Of a stretch of DNA of 64,000 nucleotides, positions 7,793 to 16,926 are shown in pieces. Both the position numbers and the translations under genes were made by a program. The stretch comes from Sulfurifustis variabilis (GTDB taxonomy: Bacteria; Pseudomonadota; Gammaproteobacteria; Acidiferrobacterales; Sulfurifustaceae): the NCBI RefSeq assembly GCF_002355415.1, contig NZ_AP014936.1:1736001-1800000 (forward strand), written 5' to 3'. The notes under the pieces are model-generated. The model made no database searches, had not been told where the DNA came from, and was given only the letters and a program-made list of their open reading frames with translations. Position 1 is the stretch's first letter. The number at the start of each line of letters is the position of its first letter.

Positions 7793-9376
7793 TCATTCCA
7801 GCCGCACGATCACGCCCTCATCCCCGCGCAGGGTCAGCACGGCGCTCACGCGCTCGCCCCCGCGGTCGAGACGGGTCCCGAGCGCGATCCGCCCGCGCAT
7901 ACCGCTGGGAAGCAGCAGGCGCTGGGTGGCGCCGCCGAGGTTGAGGGCCACGAGCAGCGACCGAGTGTCGTGCCGGCGGCGGAAGGCGAGGGCGTCGCCG
8001 CTGACCACGACGGGCTCGTAGCTCCCAGAGAGCAGTGCGGGCTCGGTCCGGCGAAGCGCGATCAGTGCGCGATAGAGATGGAGCAGCGAGGAAGGATCGG
8101 CGCGCTGGCTGGCGACGTTGCACGCCTCGAGGTCTTCCGCGACCGGGAGCCACGGCATGCCCTCGGTGAATCCGGCGCCGGCGCCGGCGTCCCATTGCAT
8201 GGGCGTACGCGCGGCATCGCGCCCGAACGCCGGGCGGTCGCGGGCCCACGGGTCGCGCACCCGGTCGGCGGGAAGCGCGACGTCGCGCATGCCGATCTCG
8301 TCGCCGTAATACAGGGTCGGCGTGCCGCGCAGGGTCAGGAGCAGCATCGCGGCAACCGCCGCCTGCGCGCTGCCCACGCGCGTCGCGATGCGATGTTTGT
8401 CGTGGTTGCCCAGCACCCAGTTGGGCCAGCCGCCCGGCGGGAGCGCGCGCTCGTATTCTTCGACGAGCGCGGCGAGGCGATGCGCCTTCCACGCCGCCTG
8501 TATGAGCGAGAAGTTGAACGGCAGGTGCAGCCCGGCGAGGTCCTTGCCGTAGTACGCGATGAGCCGTTCGATCGGCAGGTAGATCTCGCCGATGAGCAAC
8601 CGGTCGGCATAGGCGTCGATCGTGCGGCGAAGCTCGGCGAGGACGTCATGGACCTCCGGGCGGTCGGTGGAGTAGACCGGAAGCAGGCTGAAGAAAGGCG
8701 GCTGGTCCGGCCGGTACGCCGGGTTCGGCGGGTTGTCGCGAAACCGCTCGTCCTTGATCAGGTGCCAGATGGCGTCCAGCCGGAAACCGTCGACGCCGCG
8801 ATCGAGCCAGAAGCGCAGCGCGCCGTGCATCGCCTCGCGCACGGCCGGATTTCGCCAGTTGAGGTCGGGCTGCTCGTTCAGGAAGGCGTGATAGTAGTAC
8901 TGTCCGGTCGCTTCCTCGTACGCCCATGCGCTGCCGCCGAACACGCTCAGCCAGTTGTTGGGCGGGCCTCCGCCGGGAGCCGGGTCGCGCCAGATATACC
9001 AATCGCGCCGGCGGGCGTCGCGGGCCGTCCGGGATTCCACGAACCACGGGTGCCGATCGGACGAGTGGTTCGGGACGAAATCGAGAATGAGGCGGATGCC
9101 GCGCGCGTGGGCCTCGGCGAGCAGCGCGTCGAATTCGGCGAGCGTCCCGAAGACCGCGTCGACACCGGTGTAATCCGCGACGTCGTAGCCGAAGTCGGCC
9201 ATCGGCGAGGGATAGATCGGCGAAAGCCAGATCGCGTCGACGCCCAGCCAGTCGAGGTACTCCAGGCGCACGCGGATCCCGCGAAGGTCGCCGTATCCGT
9301 CGCCGTCGGAGTCCTGGAACGACAGCGGATAGATCTGGTAGACGACGGCGTGTCGCCACCACGGCTCGCCGCTCAT
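7793..9376 (-). CDS. Alpha-glucosidase / oligo-1,6-glucosidase (GH13)
   Basis: A 527-aa cytoplasmic GH13 enzyme that should hydrolyse or transfer terminal alpha-linked glucose of short oligosaccharides. All canonical regions are present: VVYQIYPLSFQDSDGDG, DFVPNHSSDRHPWF, the nucleophile region GVDGFRLDAIWHL, the acid/base region LLIGEIYLP, and the intact VLGNHDKHR. This makes it catalytically conventional, unlike the NLD variant at 3939. ATG 9376 has GGGA about nine bases upstream and is preferred to GTG 9391. It is convergent with gluconokinase and divergent from the DUF421 gene. Confidence 0.88.
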   Translation of the reverse strand: MSGEPWWRHAVVYQIYPLSFQDSDGDGYGDLRGIRVRLEYLDWLGVDAIWLSPIYPSPMADFGYDVADYTGVDAVFGTLAEFDALLAEAHARGIRLILDFVPNHSSDRHPWFVESRTARDARRRDWYIWRDPAPGGGPPNNWLSVFGGSAWAYEEATGQYYYHAFLNEQPDLNWRNPAVREAMHGALRFWLDRGVDGFRLDAIWHLIKDERFRDNPPNPAYRPDQPPFFSLLPVYSTDRPEVHDVLAELRRTIDAYADRLLIGEIYLPIERLIAYYGKDLAGLHLPFNFSLIQAAWKAHRLAALVEEYERALPPGGWPNWVLGNHDKHRIATRVGSAQAAVAAMLLLTLRGTPTLYYGDEIGMRDVALPADRVRDPWARDRPAFGRDAARTPMQWDAGAGAGFTEGMPWLPVAEDLEACNVASQRADPSSLLHLYRALIALRRTEPALLSGSYEPVVVSGDALAFRRRHDTRSLLVALNLGGATQRLLLPSGMRGRIALGTRLDRGGERVSAVLTLRGDEGVIVRLE

Positions 9377-9441
9377 GCCCGCGATTCCCACGTGGCAAGT
9401 CGACCGCGCCGCGCGGGCCCGCTTGGTAAGATAGCGTCGCC

Positions 9442-9942
9442 ATGGACGGGCTCGCCCGGATCGACTGGACCGGCATGTTCGCCTCGGAAGTGCCTCCGCT
9501 CGAGCTGTTCGTCCGCGGCACGGTGATCTATCTCGGCATTCTCGTCATGCTTCGCGTCCTCCTGCGCAGGGAGGCGGCGAGCATCACGGTTCCCGACCTG
9601 CTGATGATCGTGCTGCTGGCCGACGCCGGGCAGAACGCGATGGCGACCGACTATCACACGCTGACGGACGGCGGCGTCCTGATCGGCACCATCATCTTCT
9701 GGAACTACGCGCTCGACTGGCTGGCCTACCATTTCCGCTCGGTCGAGTGGTTCGTGCATCCGCCGCCGCTGCCGCTCGTGCGGAACGGCCGCCTGATCGC
9801 GCGCAACCTGCGGCGGGAATCGATCTCGGAACAGGAGCTCATGACCCAGCTCCGCCAGAACGGCATCGAGGAGATCGCGGACGTGAAGCTCGCCGTCATG
9901 GAGGGCGACGGGCGCATCAGCGTCATTCGGCGGGGCCGGTAG
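9442..9942 (+). CDS. DUF421 (YetF-like) membrane protein
   Basis: A 166-aa protein with an N-terminal membrane region of about three helices (ELFVRGTVIYLGILVMLRV, then LLMIVLLADAGQNAM, then GTIIFWNYALDWLAYHF). A cytoplasmic domain follows, with PLPLVRNGRLIARNLRRE, SISEQELMTQLRQNG and a closing KLAVMEGDGRISVI. This arrangement is typical of DUF421 proteins such as Bacillus YetF, for which no enzymatic activity is established. It starts at ATG 9442, 65 bases from the divergent alpha-glucosidase start, so the two may share a control region. Confidence 0.85.
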   Translation: MDGLARIDWTGMFASEVPPLELFVRGTVIYLGILVMLRVLLRREAASITVPDLLMIVLLADAGQNAMATDYHTLTDGGVLIGTIIFWNYALDWLAYHFRSVEWFVHPPPLPLVRNGRLIARNLRRESISEQELMTQLRQNGIEEIADVKLAVMEGDGRISVIRRGR

Positions 9943-10002
9943 CGCGTCGATGCGGCGGGGCATGGATCGTCGCGGCGCGAAGCAACGAAAAGGACGGCGT
10001 GC

Positions 10003-11103
10003 TTACATCTGTGCGGCGACGGCGAACGGCTCGGGCTCCGTCTCCGCGCGGTAGAGCTCGAGCGCGCGCCCCCGCACCTCCTCGAGCGGCACGTCGGCGA
10101 CGAACGACGACCGATGCTCGCAGGCGTTCGTCAGCGTGTTTCGCCCGCACTCCACGCACTCCAGCCGCCAGGAAGCGAGCGGGCGGTGCCGCGTGCGCGA
10201 GAGCGGGGCGCCGTTGATGAGGTTGCCCACCCAGTAGATGCCGACCGTGCGCGCGCCGACCGCGGCCGCGAGGTGCAGCGGCCCAGAGTCGTTTCCGACG
10301 ACGACGCGGCTGCGCGCGAGCAGGGCCGCGAGGCCTCCGAGCGAGAGTCGCCCGGCCACGCTGACGGCCGCCCCGGCGGCGGAGTCCACGACACGCGCCG
10401 CGAGCTCGCGCTCGGTCTCGTCGCCGGAGACCACGACCTGCGCGCCCGCGGCGTGAAGCGCGCGAGCGACGTCACCGAAGCGCTCCGCCGGCCAGCGCCG
10501 CCGGAGATCGGTGGCTCCCGGATGGATGATGACGAGCGGCCGCGAGGAGCCCAGCCCCAGGCCGTCGGCCTCGCGGCGGTCGGCGGCGGTCACGGCGATG
10601 CTCGGCTCCAGGGCATCCGGCTGCGCCCCGACGAGGGACACCAGCTCCAGGTAGCGCAGCACTTCGGGCTGGAAATACACGTACGGCACCCAGCGGTCGA
10701 GCGGCTCGGCATCGCGATCGCGCAGGCCGACCGCGTAGCGCGCGCCAAGCCGGCGCGTGAACGGGTTCGAGTACCGCCCGCCCCCGTGCATCTGCACGGC
10801 GAGATCGAAACGCTCGGCGCGCATCCGCTCGAAAAAGCGCTCGTGCGCGGCGGTGTCCGTGGCCGTGCCGGGCTCGGCGCCGACGCCGGGGTAGTCCGGC
10901 ACCACGGCGACGCGATCGATCGGCCCCGGCCGCCCGGCAAGGAACGCCGCGTGCCACGGTTTGCCGAGGAGAACGATCTCGGCGTCCGGGTACGTCCTGC
11001 GCAGCGCCGCCAGCGCGGGGATCGAGAACACGTAGTCCCCGATGCCGTTGGCGCGTACCACCGCTATCTTGCGTACCGAAGGGCTTCGCTGGTCTCTCCA
11101 CAT
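10003..11103 (-). CDS. Glycosyltransferase family 9 (heptosyltransferase-like)
   Basis: A 366-aa GT-B enzyme of the ADP-heptose:LPS heptosyltransferase family. Family motifs include VVRANGIGDYVFSIPALAAL near the N-terminus, FDLAVQMHG, VIIHPGATDLRRRWP at the start of the C-terminal domain, and VVGNDSGPLHLAAAVG in the nucleotide-sugar site. A Cys-containing segment (CVECGRNTLTNAC) near the end is shared by many GT9 proteins. ATG 11103 follows GGAAAGGAACG. The start lies 40 bases inside the end of the preceding GT9 gene, so translation is probably coupled. It is the last gene of the leftward hldE operon. Acceptor and sugar are not determined. Confidence 0.85.
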   Translation of the reverse strand: MWRDQRSPSVRKIAVVRANGIGDYVFSIPALAALRRTYPDAEIVLLGKPWHAAFLAGRPGPIDRVAVVPDYPGVGAEPGTATDTAAHERFFERMRAERFDLAVQMHGGGRYSNPFTRRLGARYAVGLRDRDAEPLDRWVPYVYFQPEVLRYLELVSLVGAQPDALEPSIAVTAADRREADGLGLGSSRPLVIIHPGATDLRRRWPAERFGDVARALHAAGAQVVVSGDETERELAARVVDSAAGAAVSVAGRLSLGGLAALLARSRVVVGNDSGPLHLAAAVGARTVGIYWVGNLINGAPLSRTRHRPLASWRLECVECGRNTLTNACEHRSSFVADVPLEEVRGRALELYRAETEPEPFAVAAQM

Positions 11104-12149
11104 GGAATTCGTTCCTTTCCGGTGGCGTCGGCGAGGAGCGTGTCCGCGGCCTGCAGCGCCTGATCCACGGACACGAGCGCGTCGGCGCCCGCGTCGGCGG
11201 GTTCGAGCGGCGCGAACGGCCCCTCGGCGAGCGGGCCGTAGCGCTCTCTGCCTCCGGCGCGATAAAGGGTGATGGTCGGGGCGCGCAGCGCATACGCGAC
11301 GTGCGCGGGGCCCGAGTCGTTGGTGATGAAAAGGGCGAGGCGCGTCAGCGCGGCGCCGAAGGGCCCGAGGGCGGTCCGGCCGACGAGGTTCCGGCAACCG
11401 GGGATGCGCGCCTCGAGCACCGCCGCCTCTTCCGAGACGGTCGCCCCGCCGAGGAGCACGATGCTGCCGCCGTAGCGGCGATGCAGCGTGCGAGCGACTT
11501 CGACGAAGCGCTCGAGCGGCCAGCGCCGCCGCGGATCGTGCGATCCCGGATGCAGGCCGATGATCGGCTGCGGCAGCCCCGCGAGCAGCGCCTGCGCGTT
11601 CGCCCGATCGGAGGGGAAGAGGGGGTACGTCATTTCCTCTCCCCGCGGCAGGGCGCCGAGGAACCCGACGAGCCCGAGCAGGCGGCGGATCTCGTGTCCG
11701 TGATCCGGCCAGGGCAGGCACGCGTCGAGCAGCGAGGTATCGTCACCCGGCCGCGCGAAGCCCGCGGTGCTCGCCGCGCCCAGCATGAGCGTGAACGGAT
11801 TGGCATACACGCCCGAGCCCTGCAGCTGGATCGCGAGATCGAAGCGCTCCCGCTGCATGCGCCGGAAAAAATCGAGCGCCCGCCGGGGATCGAAGAACTG
11901 CTGCGCGATGCCCGGATAACCGGGAAAGGCGATGAAGCCGTCGAGATAGGGCGACCGCACGACCGCGTCCTGCAACGCGGGAAGCGTGATCATGACCAGC
12001 TCGGCCTCGGGCAGCGCGTGTCGCAGGGCGCGCAGCGCCGGAGACGTGCACAGGAAGTCGCCGAGGCGCGAGGCGCGCAACAGCGCGACCTTGTGCGGCG
12101 GCCGCGGCAGGAGCGAGAGCAGGTTTTCGCCGTGCGCGTGTTCAACCAT
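11064..12149 (-). CDS. Glycosyltransferase family 9 (heptosyltransferase-like)
   Basis: A 361-aa GT9 protein, the second of two in this operon. It shows VALLRASRLGDFLCTSPALRAL, FDLAIQLQGSGVYANPF, IIGLHPGSHDPRRRWP and FITNDSGPAHVAYAL. Together with the downstream GT9 it could add successive heptoses or related sugars to a lipopolysaccharide core at the cytoplasmic face of the inner membrane. Its ATG overlaps the stop of the upstream GT2 gene by eight bases (ATGGTTGA), and its own 3' end overlaps the next start by 40 bases. These overlaps imply one polycistronic message. Confidence 0.85.
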   Translation of the reverse strand: MVEHAHGENLLSLLPRPPHKVALLRASRLGDFLCTSPALRALRHALPEAELVMITLPALQDAVVRSPYLDGFIAFPGYPGIAQQFFDPRRALDFFRRMQRERFDLAIQLQGSGVYANPFTLMLGAASTAGFARPGDDTSLLDACLPWPDHGHEIRRLLGLVGFLGALPRGEEMTYPLFPSDRANAQALLAGLPQPIIGLHPGSHDPRRRWPLERFVEVARTLHRRYGGSIVLLGGATVSEEAAVLEARIPGCRNLVGRTALGPFGAALTRLALFITNDSGPAHVAYALRAPTITLYRAGGRERYGPLAEGPFAPLEPADAGADALVSVDQALQAADTLLADATGKERIPCGETSEALRYAR

Positions 12150-12990
12150 AGGCTTTCTCCGGAAGCAGGGTGAAGCGCGCGGCCATTTCGTCGAGCAGCA
12201 CCAGGGCATGACCGTCGACGGTGCCTGCCGCATTCAGCACGGTCGACGGTTCCTCGGCGTGCCACGTCCCCGAGGGCATGATCGCGGCGCCGCCGTAGCG
12301 GCGCATGAGCAGGTTCTGCGCCAGCACCTCCTCGCCCGAGTGCCAGCGGGGCAGGCGGGGCCAGAAGGCGAAGCCGCCCACGTCGAGCAGCTTCGCGCGG
12401 TCGTAGAGCACGCACGACGCCACCCAGGCGACCTTGTAGAGCCGCGTGGCGGCGGGAGCGTGCTTCAGCGTGGCGTGGTAGAGGTTGGCGGCACGGTGCA
12501 GATGACGGCGCTCCCACGCCGGGCTGCCCGGCTCGACCGTCTCGGGACGCACCGGCCCGTCCCAGAACTCGACGCGCTGCTGGTCGGGGCGCACGTCCTC
12601 GCGGAACGACAGGCCCGACGGGAACGCGCCGACGAAGCCGCAGCGCTCGCGCGCAAGGGCGGTCACCAGCGCGTCGAGCACCCACGGCTCCATGAGCACG
12701 TCGTCGTCGAGGTACAGCACGAGCTCGGCCGTCGCCGCCTCGAGAAGGAACTGCCGCTGCTCCGCGATGCCGCGGCGTTCGTCGCGACGGTGCCACGCGA
12801 CCGGCGCGCTCAGGGTCTCGACGATGCGTTTCAGCGAGGCGATCGTCGGATGCGCCAGCGCGGGCGCTTCGCTCTGGTCGGCGACGATCAAACGGTAGTC
12901 GCGGTACCGCTGGGCCGCGAGACCCGAGAGCGTCATGGCGAGCGCGAGCGGCCGATCGCACGTGGGCAGCAGCACGTCAACGCGGGGCAT
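12142..12990 (-). CDS. Glycosyltransferase family 2
   Basis: A 282-aa GT-A enzyme. The N-terminus reads PRVDVLLPTCDRPLALAMTL, the metal/nucleotide-sugar DxD region is YLDDDVLMEPW, and the acceptor half has FWPRLPRWHSGEEVLAQNL with the HSGEEV motif. It is clearly paralogous to the gene just upstream: both share DVRP-x5-VEFW, a VRPE-xV-x2-SPAW segment and an ANLYH motif. I chose ATG 12990, where similarity to GT2 proteins begins. Its first 14 bases overlap the end of the upstream paralogue. It probably acts in the same heptose-containing glycan pathway. Confidence 0.82.
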   Translation of the reverse strand: MPRVDVLLPTCDRPLALAMTLSGLAAQRYRDYRLIVADQSEAPALAHPTIASLKRIVETLSAPVAWHRRDERRGIAEQRQFLLEAATAELVLYLDDDVLMEPWVLDALVTALARERCGFVGAFPSGLSFREDVRPDQQRVEFWDGPVRPETVEPGSPAWERRHLHRAANLYHATLKHAPAATRLYKVAWVASCVLYDRAKLLDVGGFAFWPRLPRWHSGEEVLAQNLLMRRYGGAAIMPSGTWHAEEPSTVLNAAGTVDGHALVLLDEMAARFTLLPEKAYG

Positions 12991-13813
12991 GCCGGCGCTC
13001 CTCCCATCCGATGCCGAGCGCCCGCGGCGCGTCCACCCGCCGGTCCGGCACCGTCGTCGGGACCTCCTGGTGATACACGCCCGACGGCAGGATGCCGCAG
13101 CCGCCGTAGCGCGCCATGACGCGCAGCTGCGCGAGCACGTCTTCGCCGCAGTGCGCGACGGGCAGGTCGCGCCAGAAACCGAAGCCGCCGCAGGCACGGA
13201 GCTTCCCGGTGTCGTACATCACGCACCCGCCGATCCATGCGACGCGGTAGGTTCGCCAGGCGCCGGCCGGCAGCGCGAGCCGACGCTGAACGTGATAGAG
13301 GTTCGCGGCGTTGTGCAGCCGGTGCCGCCGCCACGCCGGGGAATCGGGCGGTACGGCCTCCGGTCGGACGCGGCCCTCCCAGAACTCGACATGCTGCTCG
13401 TGCGGGCGCACGTCGTCCGCGTGACTCAGGCCGATGACCGCCTGGCCGACGAATCCGCACTGCTCGGCGGTGAGTGCCTGCAGCAGAGTGCCGATCACCC
13501 CGGGTTCGAGGATCAGGTCGTCGTCGAGGAACAGCGCGAAGGGCGCCTGCACGCGATCGAGGAGAAAATGACGATGCTCGGCCAGTCCGCGCGGCGGCAG
13601 GTGCCGGTGCGTCTCCACCGTGTGCCCGTGGGCGCGCAGGACGCGCAGGGTCGCCTGGACTTCGCCGGCGCGCACGGAGTCGCCGTGAACGGTCTGGTCC
13701 GAGATCACCACCCGGAAGCCGCGGAACGCCTGCGCGCACAGGCTCGTCAGCGTCACGGCGAGCGCGGCCGGGCGATTGCAGGTCGGTATGAGGACGTCGA
13801 CGTTCGGGCTCAC
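12977..13813 (-). CDS. Glycosyltransferase family 2 (paralogue of downstream gene)
   Basis: A 278-aa GT2 protein with PNVDVLIPTCNRPAALAVTL at the start, FLDDDLILEPGV as the DxD region, and FWRDLPVAHCGEDVLAQLRV in the acceptor half. Similarity with the next gene along its whole length points to tandem duplication followed by divergence. The start codon is GTG 13813 with GGGAGACGAGAG some 8-19 bases upstream, a mediocre ribosome-binding site. A 52-base gap separates it from hldE. Its sugar specificity cannot be inferred from sequence alone. Confidence 0.82.
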   Translation of the reverse strand: MSPNVDVLIPTCNRPAALAVTLTSLCAQAFRGFRVVISDQTVHGDSVRAGEVQATLRVLRAHGHTVETHRHLPPRGLAEHRHFLLDRVQAPFALFLDDDLILEPGVIGTLLQALTAEQCGFVGQAVIGLSHADDVRPHEQHVEFWEGRVRPEAVPPDSPAWRRHRLHNAANLYHVQRRLALPAGAWRTYRVAWIGGCVMYDTGKLRACGGFGFWRDLPVAHCGEDVLAQLRVMARYGGCGILPSGVYHQEVPTTVPDRRVDAPRALGIGWEERRHAPR

Positions 13814-13865
13814 CGGGTCGCTCTCGTCTCCCGGTTCACGCTGGTCCGAAGGTCGCGCCCCCGGT

Positions 13866-15335
13866 TCATCCGCCCACCACCCGCCGGATGCGCTCGATGA
13901 TTCCGCTCGTGGAGCGGTCGCCGACGTAGGGAAGAATGCACACGGCGCCGCCCAGACTCTCGACGAGCGCGGCCTCGGGGAGCGTGTCGCGCGTGTAGTC
14001 GCCGCCCTTCACGTAGATGTCGGGCCGCGCGGCCGAGATGAGCTCGCGCGGGGAATCGTCGTCGAAGGCGACGACGTAGTCCACGTAGCTGAGCGCGGCG
14101 AGCACCTTGAGGCGATCCTCGAGCGCGTTGATCGGGCGGCCGCGGCCCTTCAGCCGCGCGACGCTCGCGTCCGCGTTCACGCCGACGATCAGCACGTCGC
14201 CCAGGCCCTTCGCGCGATTGAGCAGCGTGACGTGCCCGCGATGGAGGATGTCGAAGCAGCCGTTGGTGAAGACGATGCGCCGCCCGGCGGCGCGCTCCGC
14301 CTCCACCCGCTGCGCGAGCGCGCGCGCGTCGGGCACGCGCTTTTCGCCGCCCGCGAACAGCGCGCGCAGCTCGGCGGTGCTGCACACCGCCGTGCCGTCC
14401 TTGCCGACGACCACCGCCGCCGCCGCCGATGCGATCTCCGCGGCCTCGGGCGTCTCCGCGCCCGACGCCAGGGCGAGCGCCAGCGCGGCGACGTACGTGT
14501 CGCCGCCGCCGGTGGTGCGCGGCGCGCGCGCCGGGCGGGCGTACGTGCGGTAGGGCGCGCGGCCGTGCTCGAGAATGATCGCGCCGTCGGTGTCCAGCGT
14601 GACCGCCGCGATACGCGCGCCGGTGCGTTGCAGCAGGCGCTCGCTCTGGGCCGCGATGCGCTCGGCGCGCCCGCCGCGCGCGGCGTCGGCGGTGCGTTCG
14701 AGCAGCGCGAGGGCCTGGGTGTAACTGGGCTTCACGACGGTCGGCGCGACGACGGCGAAGCGCGTGAGGCGGCGCGAGTCGACCACGACCGGTGCCGTGA
14801 ACCGGCCTCCGAGTCCGGCGAGCGCACCGAGCACGGTCGCCGTGAACACGCCGTAGCCGTAATCCGAGAGAACGACGACGTCCGCCTCCGCGCACGCGGC
14901 GAGCGCGCGATCGAGCAGCGCGTGCTCGATGTCCGCGGCAAGCGCGCGCCGCGCGCCGGAATCGAAGCGCGCGACCATCTGTCCGTCCGCGACGAGCCGG
15001 TGCTTGGCGGGCGTGCGACGTGCGCGGTCGACGATGAGCGAGGTGTCGTCCACGCCGCGTTCCCGGAGCGCGCGGCGCAGCCGCGCGCCGTCGGCGTCCT
15101 CGCCGATCACGGAGACGAACGTCACGCGACCGCCGAGCGCCGCGAGATTCGCCGCGGCGTTGGCGGCGCCGCCCGGCAGGTCCTGCGTGGCGTCGATCTG
15201 GACGAGCGGAACGGGCGCCTCGCGACAGAGGCGCTCGACGCGACCCTGGAGATAAACATCGAGGAGCGCGTCGCCGATCACCGTGACGCGCCGCTCCGGA
15301 AGCGCATCGGCGATCTGCGCGAGATCGATGGGCAC
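13866..15335 (-). CDS. hldE: Bifunctional heptose 7-phosphate kinase / heptose 1-phosphate adenylyltransferase
   Basis: Two steps in ADP-heptose synthesis: phosphorylation of heptose 7-phosphate and adenylylation of heptose 1-phosphate. The PfkB kinase domain (about residues 1-335) shows GDALLDVYLQG, DLPGGAANAAANLAALG and the catalytic APRTTGGGDTYVA. The cytidylyltransferase-like domain (about 355-489) has FTNGCFDILHRGHV. The frame is open upstream, but I prefer GTG 15335 because GAGGGAA lies six to seven bases before it and the protein then begins at the family N-terminus; ATG 15380 lacks a ribosome-binding site. First gene of the leftward operon. No hldD or gmhA is present in this window. 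Confidence 0.92.
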   Translation of the reverse strand: MPIDLAQIADALPERRVTVIGDALLDVYLQGRVERLCREAPVPLVQIDATQDLPGGAANAAANLAALGGRVTFVSVIGEDADGARLRRALRERGVDDTSLIVDRARRTPAKHRLVADGQMVARFDSGARRALAADIEHALLDRALAACAEADVVVLSDYGYGVFTATVLGALAGLGGRFTAPVVVDSRRLTRFAVVAPTVVKPSYTQALALLERTADAARGGRAERIAAQSERLLQRTGARIAAVTLDTDGAIILEHGRAPYRTYARPARAPRTTGGGDTYVAALALALASGAETPEAAEIASAAAAVVVGKDGTAVCSTAELRALFAGGEKRVPDARALAQRVEAERAAGRRIVFTNGCFDILHRGHVTLLNRAKGLGDVLIVGVNADASVARLKGRGRPINALEDRLKVLAALSYVDYVVAFDDDSPRELISAARPDIYVKGGDYTRDTLPEAALVESLGGAVCILPYVGDRSTSGIIERIRRVVGG

Positions 15336-15641
15336 CGCTGTTCCCTCAGCAATCGATTCGTCGCGAACGAGTCGAAGCATACCAGAGACGAGCGCGTACA
15401 CCAGCCCGTAACTTCATCCCGATGCGGCCGAGACGAAGCGGCTCGGCAAAGTCCCTGAAGCGATCAAAGGAACCGCGCGCGGCTGTCGCCAATCGGTTAC
15501 ACGTGTCGCGCTCGGGCCGACGGCGCTCAGTACTTTTGCGGATGCACGCACGCGGCCGCTTGACGGCAGAATGCCTCGAAAGAACCGCTGTCCGAAGCGG
15601 CCGCCAGCCGTCCGCCACGCAGTTGGAATCGAGGGAACGTC
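15336..15641. promoter_or_regulatory. Divergent intergenic region between the two glycan operons
   Basis: These 306 bases separate the leftward hldE operon from the rightward GT4 operon and must hold both promoters. I see no convincing paired -35/-10 boxes: a TTGACG at 15560 has no matching -10 at 17 bases. No terminator or RNA gene is evident. The right end carries GAGGGAACGTC, the ribosome-binding site for the GT4 gene. Confidence 0.4.
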
Positions 15642-16910
15642 ATGGTCGCAAGGATTGCGATGATCAGTGAGCACGCGTCCCCGCTGGCCACGCTGGGTGG
15701 CGTGGACAGCGGCGGACAGAACGTCTATGTAGCGCAACTCGCGAATCAGCTTGCCGCGCGCGGTTACCAGGTCGACGTGTTCACGCGGCGCGACCAGGAG
15801 ACGCTGCCGGACGTCGTGAAGTTCATCAGCCGCGTGCGCGTCGTGCACGTGAAGGCCGGCCCGCCGGTACCGATCCCCAAGGAGCAGCTGCTGCCGTACA
15901 TGCCGGAGTTCGCCCGGCAGATGAGCCTCTATTGTCGGCGCCAGCGCATGCCCTACGACGTCGTGCACGCGAACTTCTGGACCTCCGGCGTCGTCGCGAT
16001 GGCCCTGAAGGCGGAGCTGGACCTGCCGTTCGTGATCACGTTCCACGCGCTGGGTCGGGTGCGCCGCCTGCATCAGGGCGAGGCGGACCACTTTCCGGAC
16101 GAGCGTCCGGAGATCGAGGAGCGGATCATCGCCGCGGCCGACTGCGTGATCGCGGAGTGCGCCCAGGATCGCGCAGACCTCCTGAACCTCTACGGGGCCG
16201 ACCCCGCGCGGATCCGCATCGTGCCCTGCGGCTTCGACAGCGCGGAGCTTTGGCCCGTGGAGAAATGCGTCGCGCGGCGCGTGTTGGGGTTCGCGCCGGG
16301 CGAACGCATCGTCGCGAGCATCGGCCGCCTGGTGCCGCGCAAGGGAATCGATGTCGCCATCCGGGCGCTCGGCCGGCTCTGGCGGGAGCACGGCGTGGAC
16401 GCGCGGCTCGTCGTGGTGGGCGGCGAGTCCGAGCTGCCGTGCCCGACGGCGACCCCGGAGATCGCGCGGCTGCATCGCATCGCGGCCGAGGAAGGCGTGG
16501 ACGACCGGGTGACGTTCACCGGCTCCTGCCGTCGGCAGCTGCTGCGCTATTACTACAGCGCCGCGGACGTCTTCGTGACGACCCCGTGGTACGAGCCGTT
16601 CGGGATCACGCCCGTCGAGGCGATGGCCTGCGGCACGCCGGTCATCGGGACGAGCGTGGGCGGCATCAAGACCACGATACGCCACGGGCGCACCGGCTTC
16701 CTGATTCCGCCGCACAGCGCCGATGCGCTCGCCGCGCGCCTCGCGGAGCTCCTCGGCGCGCCCGAGCTGCGTCGGGCGCTCGGCGACGCGGGCCGCGAAC
16801 GGGCCAACCGGCACTTCACGTGGGCGCAGGTCGCCGACCGCGTCGCCTCTCTCTACGCGCACGTCATCGCCGCCGGGGCGGAGCAGCGCGCCGGCAACGC
16901 CAACGCCTGA
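15642..16910 (+). CDS. Glycosyltransferase family 4
   Basis: A 422-aa GT-B enzyme. The N-terminal ISEHASPLATLGGVDSGGQN segment resembles sucrose-phosphate synthase and inositol-phosphate glycosyltransferase (MshA-type) proteins. The second domain begins ERIVASIGRLVPRKGIDVAI and carries TTPWYEPFGITPVEAMACGT, including the family EPFGITPVE nucleotide-sugar motif. ATG 15642 has GAGGGAACG immediately upstream. It is the first gene of the rightward operon and precedes SDR and gmhB, so a role in surface glycan assembly is likely. Donor and acceptor are unknown. Confidence 0.85.
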   Translation: MVARIAMISEHASPLATLGGVDSGGQNVYVAQLANQLAARGYQVDVFTRRDQETLPDVVKFISRVRVVHVKAGPPVPIPKEQLLPYMPEFARQMSLYCRRQRMPYDVVHANFWTSGVVAMALKAELDLPFVITFHALGRVRRLHQGEADHFPDERPEIEERIIAAADCVIAECAQDRADLLNLYGADPARIRIVPCGFDSAELWPVEKCVARRVLGFAPGERIVASIGRLVPRKGIDVAIRALGRLWREHGVDARLVVVGGESELPCPTATPEIARLHRIAAEEGVDDRVTFTGSCRRQLLRYYYSAADVFVTTPWYEPFGITPVEAMACGTPVIGTSVGGIKTTIRHGRTGFLIPPHSADALAARLAELLGAPELRRALGDAGRERANRHFTWAQVADRVASLYAHVIAAGAEQRAGNANA

Positions 16911-16926
16911 GCGGGAGGGGAGGCCG

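Noticed and set aside
3798-9526. Long opposite-strand frames (3798-5939 and 6902-9526) over GH13, MFS and glucosidase genes
   Set aside because: Biased composition (His, Arg, Asp repeats) and overlap with clear conserved enzymes indicate shadows.
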